Positions 16,999 through 26,599 are shown, counted from the stretch's first letter. The stretch: 64,000 bases of DNA from Flemingiibacterium sp045600005 (GCA_045600005.1 JAZRXB010000247.1:62001-126000); one strand, 5' to 3'. Numbers and translations are program-made. Notes: a model not told the origin generated them from the letters alone.

Positions 16999-18297
16999 AT
17001 GTTTTACGAAAACAACTGGGAATCGCTGAACAGCCGCCCCGTTCCGGCGTGGTTCGGAGAGGCGAAATTCGGCATCTTCATCCATTGGGGAATCTATTCG
17101 GTCCCGGCTTTTACGAAGCGGGGACGCTATGCGGAATGGTACGGCAGACATCTGGAGGATCCGGCGTCGGAGGACCGCGCGTTCCATGACCGTGTGTACG
17201 GTCCGAAAACGGCGTATGCGGATCTGGTGCGGGATTTCAGAGCCGAGCTGTTCGACGCGGACGAGTGGGCGGAGCTGTTCCGTGACAGCGGCGCGAAGTA
17301 TATGAACCTCGTGTCGAAGCATCACGACGGGTTCTGTATGTATCAGACGGATCTCATGCCCTACTGGAATTCGGTGGACGTCGGACCGCACCGCGATTTT
17401 GCCGCGGAGCTGAAAGCCGCCTGCGAAAAGACCGATGTGCGCTTCGGCGTGTATCATTCGGTCTATGAGTGGTGGAATCCGATCTACCGCCGCGACCCGG
17501 AGGAGTACGCATTGAAGCACCTGATCCCGATGCTGAAAGAGCTGGTCGAGCGGTATCAGCCGAACACGCTGTTCACCGACGGCGAATGGGATCAGCCAAG
17601 CTCCGTGTGGCATTCGACCGAATTCCTGCAATGGCTTTACAACGAATCGTCCGTGCGCGATTTCATCGTTCCGAACGACCGCTGGGGCAAGGAGACACGC
17701 GGCGCGCTGGGCGGAAACTTCACGACCGAATACGGAAACATCGGCAATGGGCGGACGCTGGCGGACGTTCCCGATCACCGTCCGTTTGAGGAATGCCGCG
17801 GCATCGGACGTTCCTTCGGCTTCAACCGCGCGGAAAAGGCTGAGGATTATGAGAGCGTCGGCAGTCTTCTGAAACTGCTCTGCTCGCTGGTGTCAAAGGG
17901 CGGCAATCTGCTGTTGAACATCGGACCTGCGGCAGACGGCACGATCCCCGTGGTCATGCAGGAGCGGCTGCTCGGCATGGGACAGTGGCTGAAAGTGAAC
18001 GGCGAAGCGATCTACGGCTCGGAGGTTTACACCCGTGAGGATACCGGAGACGTTTACTATACCCGTCAGCGCGGCTCGGACGGGAAGGATACGATCTATG
18101 CCATCACGTCGGAATATCCGGCGGGACGGCACAGCTTCCCCGCCATCCCGTACAGCGAGGGGAAAAAGGTATCCCTGCTCGGCTGCGGCGCGCCGGTGAA
18201 GGTCTGGAACGACAACGGAGCGCTCGGCGTGGAGGCGCCGTTCGTGATCCCATCGGAGCTTGGCTGCACCGACCTTTACACGTTCCGAGTGGAATGA
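16999..18297 (+). CDS. Alpha-L-fucosidase (GH29)
   Basis: Retaining exo-glycosidase that removes L-fucose from glycans. The N-terminal barrel opens with the family signature WFGEAKFGIFIHWGIYSVPA, followed by KYMNLVSKHHDGFCMY, and the nucleophile is probably the Asp in TLFTDGEWD. No signal peptide is present, so it should act in the cytoplasm on imported oligosaccharides. At 432 aa it has the catalytic domain and a short beta-sandwich only. The start is uncertain: ATG at 16999 is chosen, but TTG at 16993 lies seven bases after AAAGG and would add two residues. It shares a transcript with the GH39 gene 70 bases downstream. Confidence 0.92.
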   Translation: MFYENNWESLNSRPVPAWFGEAKFGIFIHWGIYSVPAFTKRGRYAEWYGRHLEDPASEDRAFHDRVYGPKTAYADLVRDFRAELFDADEWAELFRDSGAKYMNLVSKHHDGFCMYQTDLMPYWNSVDVGPHRDFAAELKAACEKTDVRFGVYHSVYEWWNPIYRRDPEEYALKHLIPMLKELVERYQPNTLFTDGEWDQPSSVWHSTEFLQWLYNESSVRDFIVPNDRWGKETRGALGGNFTTEYGNIGNGRTLADVPDHRPFEECRGIGRSFGFNRAEKAEDYESVGSLLKLLCSLVSKGGNLLLNIGPAADGTIPVVMQERLLGMGQWLKVNGEAIYGSEVYTREDTGDVYYTRQRGSDGKDTIYAITSEYPAGRHSFPAIPYSEGKKVSLLGCGAPVKVWNDNGALGVEAPFVIPSELGCTDLYTFRVE

Positions 18298-18367
18298 ACT
18301 TCGCATTGCATGAAGAAAACAGGACCCGCTTTGCTGAAAGCGGGAAGCATATTGGGGAGGAACACCG

Positions 18368-19864
18368 ATGAATATTCGCATTGACGCAGAAAAAGCGGTC
18401 AGACCGCTTCATAATTTCTGGAACCACATCCATTTTCATCCGACCGACGCGATCGAGGACGACTGGGGACGCCGGATCCTCGATCAGGTCGCAGCCGATC
18501 ACGCCGCGATCACCGTTCGGATGTACACCATGATGGAGGATATCGTCTCGATGGACGCGGACGGTCGGCTCCATTATGATTTCACGCTCAACGACACCCG
18601 CATCGACTATATGCTCGAAAAGGGCTTCCGTCTGCTGCTGTCCTACAACTTCATTCCGCCCTGCATCGCAGCGAAGGACGATGAGGTCAGCGTCGTCGCC
18701 AAGAACGGGACCCGCTATAAGGGCAAGTTCATCGTCACCGCGCCGCCGAAGGACTATAAGCTGTGGGAAGAGATCTGCTATCAGTATACGAAGCACATCG
18801 TGGAGCGCTACGGGCTTGACGAGGTGAAGAACTGGTTCCTCGGCTGCTTCAACGAGCCGGACTGCACGAGCTTCTGGATGAAGGACGAGAAAAATCTCGA
18901 AGTCCGCGCCGCCGAATACTGTAAGCTGTACGACGCCTTTGAAGCGGGTCTTCGCCGCGTGGACACGGGGCTGTGCATCGGCGGACCGGTCGTTTCGGGC
19001 AATATGCCGTTCCTTGAACTGTTCTTGAAGCATACCAGCGAGACCGGAAAACAGCTCTCGTTCCTGTCGTTCCACACCTACGGCACGAATCCGTTCAGGA
19101 TCAACAGCGGCGAGAAGCCGATCTGCGTGCAGAACACCGTCCCGATCGTCGAGGAAACGCGCAGACTGGCGGTGAAGTACGGCTATGAGGACACGCCGCT
19201 GGTCATCGACGAGTGGGGCGCTTCGTCGCACGGCTTCTACAACATCGAGGAATGCCCGGTCTTCCTGTTCCGCGAGAACGAGATCTACTCGGCTTATTAC
19301 GCAAAGCTCATCGCAAAGTATGTCGAGATGGATCTGCCGATCGACCGCATGATGATCTGTCTGTCCGGTCAGCACGAGATGAAGGTGGACTTCTCCGGCT
19401 TCCGCAACTTCTTCACGCTGAATTTCTACCGCAAGCCGATCTACAATGCGTACTGTCTCGGCGCGAAGCTCGGCGATACGCTTCTGCCGGCGGAGGGAAA
19501 GACCGGCGAGGAGCTTTCGATCCTGCCGACCCGTTCGGCGGACGGACGGATCAGCGTGATGCTCGCCTATGCGTCGGAGCATTTCGACGAAGCGCTCGCG
19601 GACCTCGACGTTTCGCTGGAGATCGCCGGTCTGAACGGGACCTATCGGAAGGTCGTTTCGGTCATTGACAGGACCCGTTCCAACGCGATCGACCGTTATT
19701 ACGAGCTTGGTTCTCCCGACACGCCGAACGAAGAACAGATCGCGCAGATCCGCCGCGCCGGCGAGATCGTCAGCGAGGAGAGCGTCTGTCGCGCAGGCGA
19801 GAAGCTGAACGTCACGATGACGAACAACGGGACGGTTCTGGTCGAGCTGATCCCGGTCGCGTAA
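18368..19864 (+). CDS. GH39-family glycoside hydrolase (beta-xylosidase-like)
   Basis: Retaining beta-glycosidase of 498 aa with TIM barrel and C-terminal beta-sandwich. The acid/base is Glu163 in FLGCFNEPD and the nucleophile is Glu282 in LVIDEWGAS; positions and spacing match known GH39 beta-xylosidases. Other family marks are FLSFHTYG and a C-terminal LVEL strand. There is no signal peptide, so it is probably cytoplasmic. GGGAGGAA precedes the ATG. A second, divergent GH39 protein is at 41.3 kb. Xylose is the commonest substrate, but GH39 also includes other beta-glycosidases, so the sugar is not certain. Confidence 0.88.
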   Translation: MNIRIDAEKAVRPLHNFWNHIHFHPTDAIEDDWGRRILDQVAADHAAITVRMYTMMEDIVSMDADGRLHYDFTLNDTRIDYMLEKGFRLLLSYNFIPPCIAAKDDEVSVVAKNGTRYKGKFIVTAPPKDYKLWEEICYQYTKHIVERYGLDEVKNWFLGCFNEPDCTSFWMKDEKNLEVRAAEYCKLYDAFEAGLRRVDTGLCIGGPVVSGNMPFLELFLKHTSETGKQLSFLSFHTYGTNPFRINSGEKPICVQNTVPIVEETRRLAVKYGYEDTPLVIDEWGASSHGFYNIEECPVFLFRENEIYSAYYAKLIAKYVEMDLPIDRMMICLSGQHEMKVDFSGFRNFFTLNFYRKPIYNAYCLGAKLGDTLLPAEGKTGEELSILPTRSADGRISVMLAYASEHFDEALADLDVSLEIAGLNGTYRKVVSVIDRTRSNAIDRYYELGSPDTPNEEQIAQIRRAGEIVSEESVCRAGEKLNVTMTNNGTVLVELIPVA

Positions 19865-19880
19865 GGCTTTTCAAACGAAG

Positions 19881-19966
19881 TCCCCTGCCGCGCAGGATAT
19901 CCCCGTCGGGCAGAGTTCCCGGCGGGGATATCCTGCGCTGCGTGGGATTTCCCGCGCGGCAGGGGA
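19881..19966. repeat. Nested inverted repeats after the GH39 gene
   Basis: Outer arms TCCCCTGCCGCG (19881-19892) and CGCGGCAGGGGA (19955-19966). Inner arms CGCAGGATATCCCCG (19891-19905) and CGGGGATATCCTGCG (19923-19937). It can form a long structured hairpin. It is not followed by a clear T-run, although TTTTTTC occurs about 22 bases later. Confidence 0.75.
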
Positions 19967-20014
19967 AATGCACGGAAAACAGAACGGTTTTTTCAGGATT
20001 TTTCCGAAAAGCTC

Positions 20015-20043
20015 TTGCATTTTTTTCGCGGATATGCTATACT
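20015..20043 (+). promoter_or_regulatory. Promoter of the pheS operon
   Basis: TTGCAT (20015-20020), a 17-bp spacer, TATACT (20038-20043). Confidence 0.75.
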
Positions 20044-20049
20044 GAATAA

Positions 20050-20351
20050 AGAATGTGATGATGGAGTCTGCCTGCCGACAGAACGGAAACCAGAGAGAGC
20101 CGACGCACCCCGTGTGCGGCTGAGAGCGGCTTTTCCGCGGCTCGGAGAGGGCGTTTCGCTCCGGAACAGCGACGGTGAACAGGAACGACCGGTTCGGTAG
20201 CCGCCGACGCCCGACCTGCGTTAAAGGGTCGCCGAGTGTATTGCTCAGGCGAATGCAGCTTGTGCGATAAATTAAGGTGGTACCGCGCAGCGGGTCATGA
20301 AAATGACGTCGTTTCGTCCTTAATCCGAGGGATGGAACGGCTTTTTATTTT
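20050..20351 (+). promoter_or_regulatory. T-box leader of the pheS operon
   Basis: tRNA-sensing leader. An AGAGAG motif near its start suits the stem I kink-turn. The T-box AAGGTGGTACCGCG is at 20274-20287. The terminator pairs GTCGTTTCGTCC (20308-20319) with GGATGGAACGGC (20330-20341), followed by TTTTTATTTT. Because pheS follows, uncharged tRNA-Phe is the expected ligand; the specifier codon was not located with confidence. Confidence 0.9.
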
Positions 20352-20395
20352 GCGGTCAAACACGATGCGATCAAACACGAAAGGACAGAATAGAC

Positions 20396-21409
20396 ATGAA
20401 AGAAAAACTCGAACAGATCCGTGTCTCGGCGTGTGCCGAGCTTGAAAAGACGGATGCCGATCTTGAAGCGATCCGGATCCGCTTTCTCGGCAAAAAAGGA
20501 GAGCTGACCGCCGTCCTGCGCGGCATGGGACAGCTTTCCGCCGAGGAGCGTCCGGTGATCGGTCAGCTCGCCAACGAGGTCCGCGCCTTCATCGAAAACG
20601 CCATCGCCGAAAAAGCGGAGGAAGCGAAGAAGAACGCGCTCGCCAATAAGCTGAGGGAAGAACGTCTCGACGTCACCATGCCCGGCAAGGCTCCCGCACT
20701 GGGCAAGCGTCATCCGCTCGCACAGGTCCAGAAGGAGATGGAGGACATCTTCGTCGGCATGGGCTTCGGCATCGTCGACGGTCCCGAAGTGGAGTATGAT
20801 TACTACAACTTCCAGGCGCTGAACATCCCCGAAAACCATCCGGCGCGCGACACGCAGGACACCTTCTATATCACCGAAAACATTCTGCTCCGCTCGCAGA
20901 CCTCGCCGGTGCAGGTCCGCACGATGGAAAAGCAGAAGCCTCCGATCCGCATCATCTCGCCCGGCCGTGTCTACCGTTCCGACGCGGTGGACGCTTCCCA
21001 TTCGCCGCTGTTCCATCAGCACGAAGGTCTGGTCGTGGACAAGGGCATCACGATGGGCGACCTGAAAGGCACGCTTGAGACCTTTGCCAAGACGATGTTC
21101 GGCGAAGCGACCCGGATCCGGTTCCGTCCGCACCACTTCCCGTTCACCGAGCCGTCCGCCGAAGTTGACGTTTCCTGCTTCGTCTGCGGCGGCAAGGGCT
21201 GCAGACTCTGCAAGGGAGAGGGCTGGATCGAGATCCTCGGCGCGGGCATGGTCCATCCGAACGTGCTTCGCGGCTGCGGCATCGACCCGGACGTTTACAG
21301 CGGCTTCGCTTTCGGCATGGGCATCGAGCGCGTCACGATGATCAGGTACGGCATCGACGATATGCGCTATCTGTACGAAAACGACGTCCGTTTCCTCGAT
21401 CAGTTCTGA
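20396..21409 (+). CDS. pheS: Phenylalanyl-tRNA synthetase alpha subunit
   Basis: Catalytic subunit of the (alpha-beta)2 synthetase that charges tRNA-Phe. The 337-aa protein has an N-terminal coiled coil (about 1-85) and the class II catalytic core with RVYRSDAVDASHSPLFHQ (motif 2) and FGMGIERVTMIRYG (motif 3). The length is normal. It is controlled by the T-box leader. Unusually, pheT does not follow directly: a fucosidase, a uridine-kinase-like and a metallo-hydrolase gene separate them. Confidence 0.97.
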   Translation: MKEKLEQIRVSACAELEKTDADLEAIRIRFLGKKGELTAVLRGMGQLSAEERPVIGQLANEVRAFIENAIAEKAEEAKKNALANKLREERLDVTMPGKAPALGKRHPLAQVQKEMEDIFVGMGFGIVDGPEVEYDYYNFQALNIPENHPARDTQDTFYITENILLRSQTSPVQVRTMEKQKPPIRIISPGRVYRSDAVDASHSPLFHQHEGLVVDKGITMGDLKGTLETFAKTMFGEATRIRFRPHHFPFTEPSAEVDVSCFVCGGKGCRLCKGEGWIEILGAGMVHPNVLRGCGIDPDVYSGFAFGMGIERVTMIRYGIDDMRYLYENDVRFLDQF

Positions 21410-21435
21410 TTCCCGTTCCGAAAGGAGAAAACGCC

Positions 21436-22677
21436 ATGCAGGATTGGTTCACGAAGGAGCATTTCGGACTTTTCATCCACTGGGGCATTTATTCGCAGCT
21501 CGGACACGGCGAATGGGCGCGGTTCGGCGACGACCGGTACATTGACCCGGGCGAGTTCGATCCGAAGCGCTTTGACCCGGATGAATGGGCGGCGCTCGCG
21601 TGGGACGCGGGAATGCGCTACGTCGTTTTCACGACCAAGCATCACGACGGCTTCTGCATGTTCGACAGTCACTACACCGATTACAAGGTGACGAACACTC
21701 CGTTCGGGAAGGACGCGGCCCGCATGGTCGTCGAAGCGTTCCGAAAACGCGGCTTCCGCATCGGTCTGTATCACAGCATCATCGACTGGCATCATCCGCA
21801 TTACCGTCCCGACCGCAATCATCCCGCCGGAAGAAACGGCGAGACCGATTTCCCCGGCGTGAAGGACGAGCTTTACCGCGAATACCTGTACAACTCGGTC
21901 GAACAGCTCATGACCGAATACGGGAAGATCGACATTCTGTTCTGGGACTACTGCACGCAGTGGAAAACGCCGGAATATTTCGACCCCGAACGGCTTTTTG
22001 CCATGATCCGCCGTCATCAGCCTGACATTCTCATCAACGACCGCATGACCTTCGACCGCAACACGGATTTCCGCTGGACGGGCGATTACCGAACGCCCGA
22101 ATGCGCCGTTCCGAACAGCCCGCCGTCCCGATACTGGGAAACCTGCGTCAGCGCGACGGCAAGCTGGGGTTATACCGTCAGCGATACGACGCGCAAGGAC
22201 GTGCTCGGTTTCACCGCCGGACTGATGGCGTGCATCGCCAAAGGCGGCAATCTGCTGGTCAACTGCGCGCCTGACGGAGACGGCGTGCTGATCCCGAACA
22301 GCGCCGCGCTGCTTAAAGACCTCGCCGCATGGCACCGCGTCAACGGCGAAGCGATCCACGGCACGCACAAAGCCGAGGTCGAAGCGCCGTTCATGCACTG
22401 CATGACCCAGCGCGGAAAGTATCTGTATCTCTATATCCCCTTCGAGCCGATGGGACACATCCTGCTGCCCGGACTGCGCGGACGCTGCGAAAAAGCGATC
22501 CTGCTGCGGACGGGCGAGGAATGCCGGATGCGTCACTGGGGTCTGGAGGATTCACCGCCGGACGAATACCGTCTGACGCCGGGAGCCGGGCAGTTAAAGC
22601 CGGGCGACGTCGTGCGCATCGAGCTGTGCGACGCTCCCGCCGTCGACGATGAGCTTTCGACCGGAGAAATGAAATAA
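21436..22677 (+). CDS. Alpha-L-fucosidase (GH29), second copy
   Basis: Probable cytoplasmic fucosidase of 413 aa. The N-terminus carries WFTKEHFGLFIHWGIYSQLG and YVVFTTKHHDGFCMF. The expected nucleophile Asp lies in KIDILFWDYCTQW. It is clearly not a recent duplicate of the GH29 protein at 17 kb: outside the shared motifs the two differ widely. AAAGGAG lies eight bases before the ATG, only 26 bases after pheS. It therefore probably shares the T-box-controlled transcript, an odd place for a glycosidase. Confidence 0.9.
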   Translation: MQDWFTKEHFGLFIHWGIYSQLGHGEWARFGDDRYIDPGEFDPKRFDPDEWAALAWDAGMRYVVFTTKHHDGFCMFDSHYTDYKVTNTPFGKDAARMVVEAFRKRGFRIGLYHSIIDWHHPHYRPDRNHPAGRNGETDFPGVKDELYREYLYNSVEQLMTEYGKIDILFWDYCTQWKTPEYFDPERLFAMIRRHQPDILINDRMTFDRNTDFRWTGDYRTPECAVPNSPPSRYWETCVSATASWGYTVSDTTRKDVLGFTAGLMACIAKGGNLLVNCAPDGDGVLIPNSAALLKDLAAWHRVNGEAIHGTHKAEVEAPFMHCMTQRGKYLYLYIPFEPMGHILLPGLRGRCEKAILLRTGEECRMRHWGLEDSPPDEYRLTPGAGQLKPGDVVRIELCDAPAVDDELSTGEMK

Positions 22678-22766
22678 AAAACCGGCGAGGACCGGACGTC
22701 TCATGCCGAAAGGCATAGAAAGGATGCAGCCGCCGCAGGATTCTGCGGGACTGCGGGGATTCAGCC

Positions 22767-23327
22767 ATGTTTGTTATCGGAATTGCGGGCGGTACCTGCT
22801 CCGGCAAGACCACCCTTACGAACAGCCTTGAGGAAGCCTTCACTGCCGACGGTCTGAAAGTGACCGCCATCCATATGGACAAATTCTTCAAGAAGCCGAC
22901 GCCCAACACCATCGCGCCGATCACCGGGATCGAGTATCCCGAACACAATCATCCGGATTCCTTTAAGCTGGATGAGTTCTACGCCGCCATCGATGAGGCG
23001 AAGGCTTCGGACGCGGACGTGGTGATCGTGGAAGGTCTGCTCGTTCTGTACCTCGAACGGGTGCGCAGCGCGCTCGACTTAAAGCTGTTTGTCGACCTTC
23101 TGAGCGACGAGCGCATCGTGCGCCGGATCAAGCGCTTCATGCGCGACCGCGGGCAGACGCTCGACGAGGTTGCCGTCCGCTACCTCGACACCGTTCGCTA
23201 CCGCCACAACGAATTCGTCGAGCCGTCCCGCTGGCACGCCGATCTGGTCATCAACGGTTCGGCTGACCTTGCGCGTTCGACGAAGCTGATCGGACGCATC
23301 GTCAAAGCGGAGCTGGCCGGAAAATGA
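22767..23327 (+). CDS. Uridine kinase-like P-loop nucleoside/sugar kinase
   Basis: Protein of 186 aa in the uridine kinase/phosphoribulokinase family. Walker A is GGTCSGKTT at the N-terminus. The substrate-binding region HMDKFFKKP and the VIVEGLLVLY strand follow, and RRIKRFMRDRGQ resembles the lid. It is shorter than Udk (about 210 aa), so the substrate may differ. The ribosome binding site is weak. Its stop codon overlaps the start of the next gene (ATGA). Confidence 0.8.
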   Translation: MFVIGIAGGTCSGKTTLTNSLEEAFTADGLKVTAIHMDKFFKKPTPNTIAPITGIEYPEHNHPDSFKLDEFYAAIDEAKASDADVVIVEGLLVLYLERVRSALDLKLFVDLLSDERIVRRIKRFMRDRGQTLDEVAVRYLDTVRYRHNEFVEPSRWHADLVINGSADLARSTKLIGRIVKAELAGK

Positions 23328-24103
23328 GCTTGAAAATCCACATCTTCGGCAGCGATTCCGGCACCGAGCCGATGCCGGGACGCCACCACACCTCGTGGGC
23401 GCTCGAATACAGCGACCGGCTGTATTGGTTCGACGCAGGCGAGACCTGCTCCTATACCGCGCATCTGATGGGGCTTGACCTGTTAAAGATCCGCACGGTC
23501 TGCATTTCCCATCCCCATATCGATCATGTCGGCGGGCTTGCCAACCTGTTCTCGGTCATACGCAAGCTGACGTGGGTGAAGAAATGTCTTCCCGAAAACG
23601 AGATCGGGGTGTTTGTCCCGGAGCTTTCGCTCTGGAACGCCGTTCTGACCATTCTGTGCGGTTCGGACGGCAGTCTTGACCGCAGCTTTGCCACCCGTGC
23701 GAGCGAGATCGAACGCGACGGCGTGATCTTTGACGGGGACGGCGTGACCATCGAGACGCTGCATAACCTGCATCTCGGCGTGACCGACCCGTGGCGTTCG
23801 TACAGCTTCCGCATCCGCGCGGACGGGAAGACCATCGTCTTTACCGGCGACATCAAAAGCTCCGAGGACGTCGACCGCTTCCTGCGGGAAGGCTGCGACC
23901 TGCTTCTGACCGAGACCGGTCATCACGCGCCCGACGCCATGCCGCGTTATATCAGAGAACACGGTTATCTGGTCGGTCAGATCGCCTATGTGCATCACGG
24001 ACGGAAGATCTTAAATGAGCCGGCGGAATCCGAAAGACTGATCCGGGAAGCGTGGGACAGACCGTTTGAAATCTGCCATGACGCGCAGACGATCGAATTA
24101 TAA
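23324..24103 (+). CDS. Metallo-beta-lactamase fold hydrolase
   Basis: Protein of 259 aa with the complete metal-binding motif HPHIDH (residues about 66-71), a downstream Asp in VFTGDIKSSED, and His in YVHHGRK. The layout is close to the RNase Z/ElaC-like branch of the superfamily, but the flexible arm of tRNase Z is not evident, so the substrate is unassigned. It is translationally coupled to the kinase-like gene and sits 33 bases before pheT. Confidence 0.82.
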   Translation: MSLKIHIFGSDSGTEPMPGRHHTSWALEYSDRLYWFDAGETCSYTAHLMGLDLLKIRTVCISHPHIDHVGGLANLFSVIRKLTWVKKCLPENEIGVFVPELSLWNAVLTILCGSDGSLDRSFATRASEIERDGVIFDGDGVTIETLHNLHLGVTDPWRSYSFRIRADGKTIVFTGDIKSSEDVDRFLREGCDLLLTETGHHAPDAMPRYIREHGYLVGQIAYVHHGRKILNEPAESERLIREAWDRPFEICHDAQTIEL

Positions 24104-24136
24104 CGATACCAAAGCAAATGGAAAGGAAGTAACTCC

Positions 24137-26533
24137 ATGAATTTATCGCTTGAATGGGCTAACGATTTCGTCGATCTCGGCGGAATCACGGCAAAAGAAT
24201 ACTGCGACCGTATGACCGCGACCGGTTCCAAGGTCGAAGGCTTTGAAATCCTCGGCGAGGACATTGAAAACGTCATCGTCGGCAGGGTCCTGTCTCTGGA
24301 ACGTCACCCCGATTCCGACCATCTCTGGGTCTGTCAGATCGACTTCGGCGAGGAAACCCCGACGCAGATCGTGACCGGCGCACAGAATCTGTTCGTCGGC
24401 GCGCTCGTCCCGGCAGCAAAGGCTCCGGCGAAGCTTCCCGGCGGCGTGACCATCAAGGCGGGCAAGCTGCGCGGCGTTCCGTCCAACGGCATGATGTGCT
24501 CCATCGGCGAGCTGAATCTGACCACGCACGATATGCCGGGCGCGTGCGAGGACGGCATCTTCATTCTGAACGATTTCAACTGCAAGCCGGGCGACGACAT
24601 CCGCGACGTGCTGAAGCTCTCCGACACCGTCGTTGAGTTCGAGATCACCTCCAACCGTCCGGACTGCCTGTCGGTCATCGGTCTGGCGCGCGAGTCCGCC
24701 GTTTCGTTCGAGAAGAAGTTCACGCTTCCGAAGCCGGTCGTCACCTTTGCGAAGGACGGCGATAAGATCGAAAACTATCTTTCGGTCGACGTGGCTGCCG
24801 ACGCGAAGCTCTGCCCGCGCTATACCGCCCGCGTGGTCAAGAACGTGAAGATCGGTCCGTCTCCGCTCTGGATGAGGATGCGTCTGCGCGCGTCCGGCGT
24901 CCGTCCGATCAACAACATCGTCGATATCACGAACTATGTCATGCTCGAATACGGTCAGCCGATGCACGCCTTTGACTACGCCTGCCTCGACGGAAGCAAA
25001 ATCATCGTCCGCCTTGCCGAAAACGGCGAGACCTTCAAGTCGCTGGACGACACCGATCACGTCCTGAAGGACACCAACCTTGTTATTGCCGACGAAAAGA
25101 AGGCGGTCGCTCTGGCAGGCGTCATGGGCGGCGCGAACAGCGAGATCAAGGACGGCACGACGACGGTCGTCTTCGAGAGCGCCAACTTCCTCGGCAGCTC
25201 GGTCCGCGTTACCGCCAAGAGCCAGGGTATGCGCACCGAAAGCTCGGGACGCTTCGAGAAGGGGCTTGACCCCGAAAACACGATGCCGGCAGTCGACCGC
25301 GCGTGCGAGCTGGTCACGCTGCTCAGCGCGGGCGAAGTGGTCGAAGGCACGATCGACGTCTACAAGGGCAGAGAAGAGCCCTATAAGATGAAGCTCGAAG
25401 CCGACCGCATCAACGCCTTCCTCGGTCTGAACGTCAGCGCGGACTACATGAAGGAAGTCCTGAAAAAGCTCGAATTCGAGATCGACGGCGACACGCTGAC
25501 CGTTCCGTCCTTCCGCGCGGACTGCCGCTGCATGAACGATATCGCGGAGGAGATCCTGCGCATTTACGGCTACAACACCATCGAAGCGACGAAATTCGTC
25601 ACGCCGATCACCTCCGGCAGCCGCACGCCGGTCCAGAAGTTTGAGCTTCTCTGCGCCGAAACGCTCTGCGCGATGGGACTTTACGAGTGCGAGACCTTCT
25701 CGTTCATCAGCCCGAAATACTACGACCGGATCGGTCTTGCCGAAGACGACCCGCGCCGCAAATCCATCGTCATCTCCAACCCGCTCGGCGAGGATACCAG
25801 CGTCATGCGCACGACCGCCATTCCGTCGATGCTCGAGGTCCTGGCGCGCAACAACAACTATCACGCCGAAAAGACCGCTCTGTTCGAGCTGGCGAAGGTC
25901 TATCTGCCCGACAGCGACCCGGACAAGCTCCCGGACGAGCGCCGTCAGATCGTCATCGGCTTCTTCCGCGGCGGCGATTTCTATACGCTCAAGGGAATTT
26001 GCGATCAGCTGCTCGGCAAAGCGGGCGTGACGGTGAATTATGTCGCCGAATCGAACGACCCGACCTTCCATCCCGGACGCTGTGCAAAGCTCGTCTGCGA
26101 AGACGGCACGGTCATCGGAACGATCGGTCAGATCCATCCGAACGTAGCGGCGAACTATGCCATCGAGGAAGCGGTCTATGTCGCCAACCTCGATTTCGAG
26201 GATCTGTTCGCAAAGGCTGACCTTACCAAGCACTTCACGGCTCTGCCGAAGTTCCCGGCGATCACGCGCGATTTCGCATTCGTCTGCGACGACGCGCTGG
26301 AGGTCGGCGCGATCGAAGCCGTCATGAAGAAAGCGGGCGGCAAGACGGTCGAAGCAGTCAAGCTGTTCGACGTGTACCGCGGCAAGCAGCTCGGCGAGGG
26401 CAAGAAGAGCGTCGCGTTCAACGTCATGCTCCGCGCCGCCGATCACACGCTGACCGACGAGGAAGCGGACAAGGCAACGAAGAAGATCCTCACCCTGCTC
26501 GACCGCGAGCTGGGCATCACGCTGCGCGCGTAA
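24137..26533 (+). CDS. pheT: Phenylalanyl-tRNA synthetase beta subunit
   Basis: 798-aa partner of PheS, providing tRNA binding and editing. Domains in order: N-terminal tRNA-binding (EMAP-like) domain with HPDSDHLWVCQIDFG (about 55-70), B3/B4 editing domain with SNRPDCLSVIGLARE, B5 domain, inactive synthetase-like core, and the C-terminal FDX-ACB anticodon-binding domain (FPAITRDFAFVC to the end). Length and order are standard. GGAAAGGAAG precedes the ATG. Confidence 0.97.
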   Translation: MNLSLEWANDFVDLGGITAKEYCDRMTATGSKVEGFEILGEDIENVIVGRVLSLERHPDSDHLWVCQIDFGEETPTQIVTGAQNLFVGALVPAAKAPAKLPGGVTIKAGKLRGVPSNGMMCSIGELNLTTHDMPGACEDGIFILNDFNCKPGDDIRDVLKLSDTVVEFEITSNRPDCLSVIGLARESAVSFEKKFTLPKPVVTFAKDGDKIENYLSVDVAADAKLCPRYTARVVKNVKIGPSPLWMRMRLRASGVRPINNIVDITNYVMLEYGQPMHAFDYACLDGSKIIVRLAENGETFKSLDDTDHVLKDTNLVIADEKKAVALAGVMGGANSEIKDGTTTVVFESANFLGSSVRVTAKSQGMRTESSGRFEKGLDPENTMPAVDRACELVTLLSAGEVVEGTIDVYKGREEPYKMKLEADRINAFLGLNVSADYMKEVLKKLEFEIDGDTLTVPSFRADCRCMNDIAEEILRIYGYNTIEATKFVTPITSGSRTPVQKFELLCAETLCAMGLYECETFSFISPKYYDRIGLAEDDPRRKSIVISNPLGEDTSVMRTTAIPSMLEVLARNNNYHAEKTALFELAKVYLPDSDPDKLPDERRQIVIGFFRGGDFYTLKGICDQLLGKAGVTVNYVAESNDPTFHPGRCAKLVCEDGTVIGTIGQIHPNVAANYAIEEAVYVANLDFEDLFAKADLTKHFTALPKFPAITRDFAFVCDDALEVGAIEAVMKKAGGKTVEAVKLFDVYRGKQLGEGKKSVAFNVMLRAADHTLTDEEADKATKKILTLLDRELGITLRA

Positions 26534-26540
26534 AACAATA

Positions 26541-26580
26541 CAGAAATCTGCCGTCCGGTCTGTCCGGCGGCAGATTTCTG
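26541..26580 (+). terminator. Possible terminator of the pheS-pheT operon
   Basis: A 13-bp perfect stem CAGAAATCTGCCG / CGGCAGATTTCTG. The downstream sequence CACCTGAG lacks a T-run, so termination may be weak or factor-dependent. Confidence 0.45.
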
Positions 26581-26599
26581 CACCTGAGTATCAATTTCA

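Noticed and set aside
14658..17000. 780-codon minus-strand frame opposite nrdD
   Set aside because: Mirror frame of a GC-rich gene. The plus strand encodes an unmistakable class III reductase and no promoter or start signal serves the minus frame.
20015..20200. Small 61-codon protein in the pheS leader
   Set aside because: The frame lies across the promoter and T-box stem I; conservation there is explained by RNA structure.
21436..22677. Recent duplication of the GH29 gene at 17 kb
   Set aside because: The two share only family motifs; overall sequence and C-terminal regions differ too much for a recent local duplication.
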